This document shows, in pieces, positions 1 to 5,503 of a stretch of 5,503 bases of DNA. Position 1 is the first letter of the stretch, and every line of letters begins with the position of its first letter. The stretch is from Anaerolineae bacterium (GTDB lineage: Bacteria; Chloroflexota; Anaerolineae; Aggregatilineales; Aggregatilineaceae): positions 1 to 5,503 of the forward strand of contig JADLHR010000338.1 in assembly GCA_020848665.1 (NCBI GenBank). The letters are read 5' to 3'. Position numbers and translations under genes: made by a program. The notes under the pieces are model-generated. The model saw nothing but the letters and a program-made list of their open reading frames with translations, searched no databases and was not told the DNA's origin.

Positions 1-263
1 CGCTGCTGCATGGCGTGAAAGTCGTCGTCCGGATAGCGTGTCGCGTCGTTGGGGTTGATCGCGACCAGCGCCGCCCCACGCGGCCCGTATTCCTGCTGCA
101 GCGCGACCATGCGTCCTTCCCAGGCGCGGACGTAGGGGCAGTGGTTGCAGCTAAAGATCACGGCAACGGCGCGGTGATCGCGCAGCAGGTCGCTCAGGCG
201 ATGCGTCTCGCCGTCCACGCCGGGCAGAGAAAAACCCGGCGCAGTCTGTCCAATTTCAAGCAT
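1..263 (-). CDS. AhpC/TSA-type thioredoxin-family protein (redoxin), 3' end outside window
   Basis: The reverse strand reads an open frame from ATG to the window edge: 87 complete codons, no stop. The N-terminus (MLEIGQTAPGFSLPGVDG) is the usual opening of redoxin-fold peroxidase-like proteins. The segment FSCNHCPYVRAWE places a CxxC pair (Cys39, Cys42) at the end of the first core strand, the pattern of the cytosolic thioredoxin-family/AhpC-TSA group. The later AINPNDATRYPDDDF stretch is also typical. Such proteins usually have about 180-200 residues, so roughly half is missing. It probably catalyses thiol-disulfide or peroxide reduction in the cytoplasm; the substrate cannot be read. Two adjacent ATG codons are possible (266 and 263). 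The AGGA at 271-274 is 4 bases from the first and 7 from the second, so 263 is preferred. The start overlaps the end of the upstream gene, implying translational coupling. No signal peptide is seen. Confidence 0.9.
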   Translation of the reverse strand, partial: MLEIGQTAPGFSLPGVDGETHRLSDLLRDHRAVAVIFSCNHCPYVRAWEGRMVALQQEYGPRGAALVAINPNDATRYPDDDFHAMQQ

Positions 264-621
264 CATGCGGTCCTTTCGTGGCGTGTCGTGGCGTGGATTC
301 AGTCTGATCTGCCGGTTGCGCCGCGAGGACGGCGCGGGCGATCATCGCGCGCGAGGGCAGGGGCGACGGGCGCCCGTCTTCGTGGAAATAGAGCCGGCAC
401 GTCAGACGAGCAGGCCGATCGGGCTGCGGATCGATATCCTGCCCATCGATCAGGATGGTCGGCGATCCCGCAAAGCCCCACTGCTGCGCCTCGGCCTCAG
501 CCGTGACCTCGATGCGCTCCACCGCCGCCTCAATGCCCAGCTCGTCTAACACATCGTGCAGGCGCCGCCAGGCGTCAGGGTGCGAGGAACAGCCTTCCCA
601 AAAGAGAAACTGAATCTTCAT
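256..621 (-). CDS. Small thioredoxin-like protein with a Cys-x-x-His active-site variant
   Basis: This is a 121-residue protein starting MKIQFLFWEGCSSHPDAW. It matches from memory a widespread small thioredoxin-fold family with a 'FFYWEDCPSHEEA'-like start, a GSPT cis-proline loop and an 'LTCRxY' segment. Here these are Cys11-Ser-Ser-His14, GSPTILIDG (52-60) followed by DIDP, and LTCRLY with Cys75. The second cysteine of a classical CxxC is replaced by His14, so a disulfide would have to involve Cys75 or a partner protein. The last 20 or so residues are polar and look disordered. The frame stays open upstream to 762, but that extension is Arg/Ser/Pro-rich and unlike the family, and a good promoter candidate lies inside it, so the ATG at 621 is chosen. 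Its Shine-Dalgarno signal is weak (GGAC). The gene is first of two with the downstream redoxin and overlaps it by 8 bases. The function is probably thiol redox; the substrate is unknown. Confidence 0.85.
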   Translation of the reverse strand: MKIQFLFWEGCSSHPDAWRRLHDVLDELGIEAAVERIEVTAEAEAQQWGFAGSPTILIDGQDIDPQPDRPARLTCRLYFHEDGRPSPLPSRAMIARAVLAAQPADQTESTPRHATKGPHDA

Positions 622-693
622 ACGCTTGTCCAGCCGGGTGCAAAATGATGGTGGCGGCGGGTTGAATGAGGCGCAGGGCGGCCACCGGCTACG

Positions 694-722
694 ACTATAC
701 CGGCTTTGCGCGCAGATTCCAA
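694..722 (-). promoter_or_regulatory. Candidate sigma70-like promoter for the thiol-redox pair
   Basis: On the minus strand TTGGAA (722-717) lies 17 bases before TATAGT (699-694). These match the consensus boxes at 4 of 6 and 5 of 6 positions with ideal spacing. Transcription would begin near 687, leaving a leader of about 65 bases before the ATG at 621. It also argues against the longer upstream reading frame. This is a pattern match only. Confidence 0.45.
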
Positions 723-874
723 CGCCGGCCCTGGGTGTCAGATCGGGCGATTGCGCCAGCATTCATCGCGCGTCCGCCGGGGCGCTTCACTCCCGCTCGG
801 CGCTGGTGTGCCTTCCGCAGGCGAGGACGCTCGGCGGGGGTATTGTATTTGACACAATTGCCCAAATCGCGCGG

Positions 875-902
875 TGGTCAGGCCGGGCGTCAGGTGTATA
901 CT
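875..902 (+). promoter_or_regulatory. Candidate sigma70-like promoter for the protease-kinase pair
   Basis: TGGTCA (875-880) and TATACT (897-902) are separated by 16 bases and match the consensus at 4 of 6 and 5 of 6 positions. Initiation near 909 would give a leader of about 55 bases before the ATG at 966. A perfect TTGACA lies further upstream (849-854) but has no matching -10 box at the right distance. This is a pattern match only. Confidence 0.45.
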
Positions 903-965
903 TGGGGGATAGGAGCGGGAATCCCTAGTTTTCAGTCGTGTCCGAGTCAGACGAAAGCCGGTGCC

Positions 966-1760
966 ATGCTGTGGCTGTGCGCCTATTATGGGCTGCTGCT
1001 CGGTGGGCTTGCGACGATGCTGGTGGAGGGTTTGGGTCGGGCCGCGTTCCTCACATACTATGCCGGGATGCCGCTGGGCGCGCTGGCCGTCTGGGCGCTG
1101 AACCGGCGGCGACTCGCGGCGCTCGGCCCGTTCATCTATCCCGGTGTGGCGCGCGATCTGGCGCTGGGCGCTGGCAGCGGGGCGGCGGCGGTCGGGCTGG
1201 TGGCCGCGCTGCTCGCAGCGGCGGGCTGGGCGTCCCTGGGCGGCGCACACGCGGGGCTGGCGCTGTTCCTGGTTGCGCTGGCGGCGCAGCAGGCGCTGGT
1301 CGCAGGGTTCGAGGAGCTGGCGTTTCGCGGCGTGATCCAGACGCTGCTGATCGACCGGCTGGGAGTGATGCGCGGCGTGGGGGTGGCGGCGATTCTGTTC
1401 GGCCTGTTCCATCTGCCCAACCTGCTTTACCAGGAAGTCCCTGCCGGGCTGATCCCGGTCGCGCTGCTGAATCTGACGGTCATGGGGATCGTCTTCGGCG
1501 CGGCGTTTGAGCGCGGCGGGCGGCGGCTGACGCTGCCATTCGCGCTGCATCTGGGTTGGAACCTGGTCGCCTATACACTCGAAGATGGTTTCCGGTTGAG
1601 CCTGTCTGGCCCTGCGGCGCTGGCAGGCCGGGCGATGTGGTTCCCAGAAACAGGTCTGGTGAGCCTGTTGGGGCTGGCACTTGTCGCCTGGGTGGTGCGG
1701 GCGCTGACTGCTCCGCAGCGACAGCGCCCGGGCTGGACGCGAGACAGACAGAGGGCGTGA
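966..1760 (+). CDS. CPBP-family intramembrane metalloprotease (CAAX-protease / bacteriocin-processing type)
   Basis: This 264-residue, strongly hydrophobic protein has about eight membrane segments (near residues 3-22, 26-45, 65-88, 95-114, 135-154, 160-180, 188-205, 229-248). All CPBP (PF02517) signature motifs are present: EELAFR (Glu116, Glu117, Arg121), FGLFH (Phe145, His149) and HLGWN (His195, Asn199). In this family the glutamate and histidine residues form the metal-dependent active site inside the membrane. The frame is open upstream to 666, but that part is Arg-rich and not CPBP-like. The ATG at 966 begins directly at the first membrane helix and lies just downstream of the promoter candidate. 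The ribosome binding site is weak. The C-terminus ends in a basic tail (PQRQRPGWTRDRQRA). Its TGA overlaps the next gene's ATG by one base. Bacterial CPBP proteins have varied roles (peptide maturation, immunity, membrane-protein turnover); the substrate here is unknown. Confidence 0.9.
   Translation: MLWLCAYYGLLLGGLATMLVEGLGRAAFLTYYAGMPLGALAVWALNRRRLAALGPFIYPGVARDLALGAGSGAAAVGLVAALLAAAGWASLGGAHAGLALFLVALAAQQALVAGFEELAFRGVIQTLLIDRLGVMRGVGVAAILFGLFHLPNLLYQEVPAGLIPVALLNLTVMGIVFGAAFERGGRRLTLPFALHLGWNLVAYTLEDGFRLSLSGPAALAGRAMWFPETGLVSLLGLALVAWVVRALTAPQRQRPGWTRDRQRA
1751..1755 (+). promoter_or_regulatory. Ribosome binding site of the histidine kinase
   Basis: GAGGG lies 4 bases before the ATG at 1760, inside the last codons of the protease gene. 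It supports this start rather than the open frame that extends upstream to 1556, and suggests coupled translation of the two genes. Confidence 0.6.
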
Positions 1761-4441
1761 TGAGCGCGTGGCGCTATCGTGATGACATTCTGCGCGCGCT
1801 TCCAAACGCGCTGATAGTGCTCGACGGGGCGGCGCTGCGCGTCTGTTACGCGAATCCGGCTGCCGAGCAGCTCACCGGGTGGTCAGATGAGGCGCTGGCT
1901 GGGCGCTCGCTCGTCGACTTTTGTCTGCCGTCTGAGCAGGAGCGGGTGGAAGAGGCGCTGCGTGGGCTGCGCACCGGCCAGACTCTCCGGCTGCTGGAGA
2001 TGTTCCAGGTTAATGGCAACCGCGACGCGAGCACTGAGTTCATCGTTCATGCGACGCTGCTGGATGGTGAGCCGCGCCTGCTGGTGGACCTTCGCCCGCT
2101 GGAGGCTGAGGGCGAAGCCGGAAACCTGATCGAGCCGCAGGGGGCGCGTCACGAGGCGCTGCTGCGAGCCATTGCGAGCGCGACTAACCGCCTGATGCAG
2201 CCCGGCAGCTTTGACCAGCTAGTGCGCGAGGCGCTCGCGATCGTCGGCGAGGCGTGCAACGCCAGTTGTGTCGCTGTGTGCCGCGTGAACGATCCTTCCC
2301 ATACGGAGGACTCCAGCGAGCACGAGCAGGATGTCGTGTTCATTCGCCAGCAGCACTGGGCGCGATCGCTGGACAAAGGGCGCAGCCCGGACGTTTTTCC
2401 GCAAGACCTGGCAGTGCGCCGGGATGGCCTGACCGAGTTGTATGCGCGCCTGGCCCGCTGCGAAGTGGTCTGTGGCACGGCGGAGACGCTGCCCAACCTG
2501 CGCGACGGGCTGTTTCGTCGGATTGCGGCGCGCTCGCTGATGATCGCGCCGATTTTCGTCGGCGCCAGCCTGTGGGGCTTCGTCGGAATGGACGACGTGC
2601 GCACTGCGCACACGTGGTCAGCAGAAGAAGCCAGCGCGCTGCAAACCCTGGCGGCGAGCATCGGTGCGGCCAAGCAGCGCGAGCAGATTGAGCTGAAGCT
2701 GCGCCACGAGCGCGAGGTGGCCGATACGCTGCGCGAAGTCGGCGCAGTGCTGACCTCGACGCTGGAGCTGGACGAGATGCTGGCGCGGCTGCTGGACCAG
2801 GCGCGGCGCATTGTGCCGTTTGACTCGGCCAACGTGATGCTGATCCAGGATGGTGTGGCGCGGATTGTGCGCTGCACCGGCCACGATGCGTTCGGCGGCT
2901 CGCTCGATGAAGTGCGCCAGGTCGCCTTTCCGCTGCACAATTCGCCCTATATCGGCTCCATCCTCAAGAGCGGCGCGCCGCTGATCCTGCCCGACGTGCG
3001 CGAGGCGCGACACTGGAAGCGGACGCCCGGCACAGATCACATTCGCTGCTGGCTGGGTATGCCGTTTCTCGTGCGCGGCGAGGTGGTCGGCCTGTTCGCG
3101 CTGGACTCGGTCACGCCGCGCTTTTACACCGACGAGCATGTTCGCATGTTAATCCCGTTCGCCCAGCAGGCCGGGATCGCCTACGAAAACGTCCGGCTGT
3201 ACGAGCAGCAGCGCGCGCAGGCGGTCGAGCTGGCGACGCGCCTGGAACAACTCGACGCGCTTTACACCGCCAGCCAGTCGATCCTCTCGTCTCTGGACCT
3301 GGATGTGATCCTCCAACGCTGCGCCGGGCAAATGAACCGCCTGACGCGCTCGACCCGCACGTCCATTTGCAGCTTCGACCCCGCTACGCGATCGGGCGTG
3401 GTGCAGGCGATCTGGCCCGAACCGGCGCCGGCTGACGGGGCGGCCAGGTGCCAGCCCGGTGACCGCGTTGACTTCAGATCACCGCTGCTCGAAGTGGTGA
3501 TCGACGAACATGAGGTCATTCGTTTTTCTGCCATGCAAGCGCGCAGCGCGTTCCCCGACCGGCTGTCTCTTGGCGAGGCGCAGGAGCTGATTGTCGTCCC
3601 GATCTTTAGCCAGGCGCGCACGCTCGGCGTGGCCGTGCTGCGCGGCGATCCGGCGCGCAACTTCACGGCGGACGATCTGCAAGCCTGTCGCGTGCTGGCG
3701 AGCCAGGCGGCGATCGCCTTCGAGCAGGCGCTGCTGTTCAGCGACATCCGCGAGCTGGAGCGGATTAAATCCGAGATGATCCGTCTCGCTTCGCATGACC
3801 TGCGCGGCCCGCTGACGCGGTTGCAGGCGTATCACCAGATTCTGACCACGCAGCATGACACGCTCTCTCCTGAAGCGCGGCTGAACTACCTGCGCCAGGG
3901 CGGCGAAACCGCCGCCGAGATGCAGCAGATTGTGACGAACCTGCTTTCGTTGGAGCGGATCGAAGAACAACACCGCCTGGCGCAGCCGGTCGTCTGGATG
4001 GATGTGATCACACACGCGATCGATGCGGTGCGGGCAGACCTGGCCGAGAGCCTCTGCACGCTGGAGGTTGACTGCGCCGGGCAGCTTCCGGATGGGCGCG
4101 GCGACCCGATCCGGCTGGAGCGCGCGCTCGCTAATCTGCTCTCAAACGCCATCAAGTACACCCCGGCAGGGGGGCAGATTGTCGTGCGCGGTATCTTCAA
4201 ATACTATGGGAATCAGCCGTGCGTGGCGATTGAAGTCGAAGATTCCGGGATAGGGATTCCGCTCGACCAGCAGGACCGCATCTTCGAGCCGTTTTTTCGC
4301 GTCGAGACTGACGCCGATATTCCGGGGCTGGGCCTGGGGCTGTCAGTCGTCAAGGCGGCGGTGGCCTATCACAACGGCAGCGTCTATATGGACAGCGAGC
4401 CGGGCCAGGGCAGCCTGTTCGGCTTCCGCATCCCGGTTTAA
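1760..4441 (+). CDS. Soluble PAS-GAF-GAF-GAF sensor histidine kinase
   Basis: This 893-residue kinase has no membrane segment or signal peptide, so it should sense a cytoplasmic cue. In order it shows a PAS domain (about 5-115: ALPNALIVLDG, YANPAAEQLTGW), a first GAF-like domain (about 135-308), a second (about 325-482, with LGMPFLVRGEVVGLFALD), a third (about 500-662), a HisKA dimerisation helix pair (665-735) and an HATPase_c domain (about 745-893). The phosphoacceptor is His679 in SHDLRGPL. The ATP-site motifs are intact: N box with Asn796 (LLSNAIKYTP), G1 with Asp828 (DSGIGIP), F box (FEPFFR, 842-847) and G2 (GLGLGLS, from Gly856). It should therefore be an active autokinase. No receiver domain is fused and no response regulator is in view, so it is an orphan here. 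Ligands of the PAS and GAF domains cannot be read. The ATG at 1760 follows the RBS and overlaps the protease stop; the stop codon is shared with the convergent gene. Confidence 0.95.
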   Translation: MSAWRYRDDILRALPNALIVLDGAALRVCYANPAAEQLTGWSDEALAGRSLVDFCLPSEQERVEEALRGLRTGQTLRLLEMFQVNGNRDASTEFIVHATLLDGEPRLLVDLRPLEAEGEAGNLIEPQGARHEALLRAIASATNRLMQPGSFDQLVREALAIVGEACNASCVAVCRVNDPSHTEDSSEHEQDVVFIRQQHWARSLDKGRSPDVFPQDLAVRRDGLTELYARLARCEVVCGTAETLPNLRDGLFRRIAARSLMIAPIFVGASLWGFVGMDDVRTAHTWSAEEASALQTLAASIGAAKQREQIELKLRHEREVADTLREVGAVLTSTLELDEMLARLLDQARRIVPFDSANVMLIQDGVARIVRCTGHDAFGGSLDEVRQVAFPLHNSPYIGSILKSGAPLILPDVREARHWKRTPGTDHIRCWLGMPFLVRGEVVGLFALDSVTPRFYTDEHVRMLIPFAQQAGIAYENVRLYEQQRAQAVELATRLEQLDALYTASQSILSSLDLDVILQRCAGQMNRLTRSTRTSICSFDPATRSGVVQAIWPEPAPADGAARCQPGDRVDFRSPLLEVVIDEHEVIRFSAMQARSAFPDRLSLGEAQELIVVPIFSQARTLGVAVLRGDPARNFTADDLQACRVLASQAAIAFEQALLFSDIRELERIKSEMIRLASHDLRGPLTRLQAYHQILTTQHDTLSPEARLNYLRQGGETAAEMQQIVTNLLSLERIEEQHRLAQPVVWMDVITHAIDAVRADLAESLCTLEVDCAGQLPDGRGDPIRLERALANLLSNAIKYTPAGGQIVVRGIFKYYGNQPCVAIEVEDSGIGIPLDQQDRIFEPFFRVETDADIPGLGLGLSVVKAAVAYHNGSVYMDSEPGQGSLFGFRIPV

Positions 4442-4683
4442 CCCCCCGCGATATACGGAAAAATTGTAATCCTGTCGCCGGGCTGGAGCACAGCCTCGGC
4501 TTCGGCGTGCGCGCCGTTGACCGCCAGGTGCCACATCGGTGTGTGCTCATTCATCGCTGGAAGCTCTGCCAGCAGGCGCTCGACTGCCGCGCCGAGCGTC
4601 GCGCCGGGCGGCAGATCGAGCGTGACCACGTCGCGCCCGGCCGTCACGCGCAGGCTTGCCAGCAGGCGGACCTCGATCTTCAC
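4438..4683 (-). CDS. MoaD/ThiS-family ubiquitin-like sulfur carrier
   Basis: This 81-residue protein starts MKIEVRLLASLR and ends IFPYIAGG. The opening beta strand, the VNG segment, the LQPGDRITIF strand and the C-terminal Gly-Gly are the beta-grasp sulfur-carrier pattern. In the family the terminal glycine is adenylated by a MoeB/ThiF-type enzyme and converted to a thiocarboxylate that donates sulfur. The length (about 80) fits MoaD better than ThiS (about 65), which would mean molybdopterin synthesis. Carriers of this type can serve other pathways, and no moaE, moeB or thi gene is nearby, so the pathway is open. The start is GTG at 4683, overlapping the rlmN stop as GTGA, with a good GAGG at 4691-4694 spaced 7 bases away. 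This indicates translational coupling to rlmN. Its TAA is interleaved with the kinase stop codon. Confidence 0.85.
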   Translation of the reverse strand: MKIEVRLLASLRVTAGRDVVTLDLPPGATLGAAVERLLAELPAMNEHTPMWHLAVNGAHAEAEAVLQPGDRITIFPYIAGG

Positions 4684-5503
4684 GGCGTATCCTCGTCTTT
4701 TTCGTCGAAATCCACGAGCGGCGCGGCCCCGCGCTGGCGCTGGCGGCGCTGCACCTCGGCCTTAAGCTGTCCGCAGCCCGCCTGGATGTCGATTCCGCGC
4801 CGCACGCGGACTGTGCTCGGCACGCGGTAGCGGGTCAGAATCTGCTGGAAGGCGGCGACACGCGCCGGGTCGGACGGGCGGCCCGCGTACTGCTGCGTCG
4901 GGTTGAGCGGGATCAGGTTTACGTGCGCCTTCACCCCTTCGAGCAGCTTGCCAAGCCGCTCGGCCTGCTCCGGCGTGTCGTTCTCGCCCGCGATCAGCGC
5001 CCACTCGAAGGTAACGCGGCGCCCGGTCTGCGCGATGTAGTCGCGCACGGCGTCCATCAGCTCCGCCAGCGGCCAGCGCCGGTTGACCGGCAGCAGCTTA
5101 CCGCGTTCCTCGTCGGTCGCGGCGTGCAGGCTGATCGCCAGCTTGACCTGCAAGCCTTCGCCGGCGAACTGGCGGATCGCCGGGACCAGGCCGACGGTGC
5201 TGACCGTGATGTGACGCTGGCCGATGTTCAGCCCGTCCGGGTCGTTGAGGCGCCGGATCGCTTCCAGGGTGTTGTCGTAGTTGTGGAACGGCTCGCCCAT
5301 GCCCATCAGCACGACGTTGCTCAGGCGCTCGCCCTCGGCCTCAAGCTGGCGCGCGAAGATCAGCGCCTGTTCGACGATCTCTCCGGCGCTCAGGTGCCGG
5401 GCGAAGCCCATCTGCCCGGTCGCGCAGAAGACGCAGCCCATCGCGCAGCCCGCCTGCGTGCTGATACAGGCGGTGCGGCGCTGATCGTCGTACTCCATCA
5501 GGA
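4680..5503 (-). CDS. rlmN: 23S rRNA (adenine2503-C2)/tRNA (adenine37-C2) methyltransferase RlmN, 5' end outside window
   Basis: This is the C-terminal 270 or so residues of RlmN, a cytoplasmic radical-SAM enzyme that methylates C2 of A2503 in 23S rRNA and, in several bacteria, A37 of some tRNAs. Numbered from the Met at 5498, the 4Fe-4S motif is CAMGCVFC (Cys18, Cys22, Cys25). The equivalents of the two E. coli catalytic cysteines Cys118 and Cys355 are Cys11 (in TACISTQ) and Cys242 (in DIQAGCGQL). The SAM-binding GMGEPFHNYDN and the ISLHA and NLIPLNP strands are also present. Full-length RlmN has about 350-390 residues, so roughly the first 80-110 are missing. The Met at 5498 is internal: the frame continues (Leu codon) to the edge and matches the usual LMEYDD context. 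All residues needed for catalysis that fall in the window are present. It is followed with a 4-base overlap by the MoaD-like gene. Confidence 0.97.
   Translation of the reverse strand, partial: LMEYDDQRRTACISTQAGCAMGCVFCATGQMGFARHLSAGEIVEQALIFARQLEAEGERLSNVVLMGMGEPFHNYDNTLEAIRRLNDPDGLNIGQRHITVSTVGLVPAIRQFAGEGLQVKLAISLHAATDEERGKLLPVNRRWPLAELMDAVRDYIAQTGRRVTFEWALIAGENDTPEQAERLGKLLEGVKAHVNLIPLNPTQQYAGRPSDPARVAAFQQILTRYRVPSTVRVRRGIDIQAGCGQLKAEVQRRQRQRGAAPLVDFDEKDEDTP
4691..4694 (-). promoter_or_regulatory. Ribosome binding site of the MoaD-like gene
   Basis: GAGG on the minus strand lies 7 bases before the GTG at 4683, within the 3' end of rlmN. It decides the non-ATG start, since the frame has no upstream ATG giving a family-like N-terminus. 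Confidence 0.55.

Larger units (their letters stand above)
622..965. other. Divergent intergenic region between the redox pair and the protease-kinase pair
   Basis: These 344 bases separate two units that read away from each other. Reading frames cross it on both strands, but their translations are Arg/Pro/Ser-rich without recognisable motifs, so I do not call a gene. It is locally less GC-rich around 841-870 and 897-930. It holds one promoter candidate per strand. No convincing hairpin terminator, operator palindrome or riboswitch was seen. Confidence 0.6.

Noticed and set aside
849..854. Perfect TTGACA -35 box
   Set aside because: No TATAAT-like sequence lies 16-18 bases downstream on the plus strand. 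The better pair is at 875-902.
626..928. Small plus-strand gene in the divergent region
   Set aside because: It starts on TTG, has no ribosome binding site or recognisable motif, and spans both promoter candidates.
666..965. N-terminal extension of the protease by 100 residues
   Set aside because: It is Arg-rich, unlike the family, and crosses the promoter candidate. The ATG at 966 starts at the first membrane helix.
738..1805. Long open frame on the minus strand opposite the protease gene (355 codons)
   Set aside because: Its translation is Gln/Arg/Pro-rich without recognisable motifs, and the plus strand has a complete CPBP motif set. It is a by-product of GC-rich codon use.
2149..2940. 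Open frame of 263 codons on the minus strand inside the kinase
   Set aside because: It is Ser/Arg-rich, low-complexity translation opposite well-formed GAF domains, so it is a shadow.
2362..3720. GCGATCGC octamers suggesting the cyanobacterial HIP1 repeat
   Set aside because: Only about two copies were noticed, both in coding sequence of a GC-rich kinase. HIP1-rich genomes carry many more, so this is not evidence of cyanobacterial origin.

Overview
The window is GC-rich, densely packed bacterial DNA with five protein genes in two outward-reading blocks and one convergent junction. No RNA gene, mobile element, CRISPR array or long repeat was seen. The gene mix (a soluble PAS/multi-GAF histidine kinase, a CPBP membrane protease, a pair of thioredoxin-fold proteins, rlmN with a MoaD-like gene) and the high GC would fit a Chloroflexota-type genome. 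That is an impression from gene style, not a placement: no taxonomic marker lies in the window.

Layout. Positions 1-621 (minus strand) hold a two-gene thiol-redox unit. A 121-residue thioredoxin-like protein (256-621) is followed, with overlapping stop and start codons, by an AhpC/TSA-type redoxin that runs off the left edge. Positions 622-965 are a divergent intergenic region with a plausible sigma70-like promoter for each direction. Positions 966-4441 (plus strand) hold a second two-gene unit: a CPBP-family intramembrane protease and, overlapping it by one base (TGATG), an 893-residue sensor histidine kinase with one PAS and three GAF-like domains. Positions 4438-5503 (minus strand) hold rlmN, whose 5' end lies beyond the right edge. 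It is followed by a small MoaD/ThiS-like sulfur-carrier gene that starts on GTG inside the rlmN stop (GTGA). The kinase and the MoaD-like gene meet tail to tail, and their stop codons share one TTAA palindrome.

How the genes may work together. The redox pair probably acts in thiol or peroxide chemistry. The kinase is soluble and has no receiver domain or response regulator beside it, so its output partner is elsewhere. Its tight coupling to the CPBP protease suggests shared expression and perhaps a shared process, but nothing in the sequence says which. RlmN (23S rRNA and tRNA adenine C2 methylation) and the sulfur carrier are probably co-transcribed; a functional link between them is not evident. 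I found no clear new defence, mobile or regulatory system. The points worth a second look are modest: gene couplings, a Cys-x-x-His active-site variant, and a cysteine cluster in the first GAF domain.
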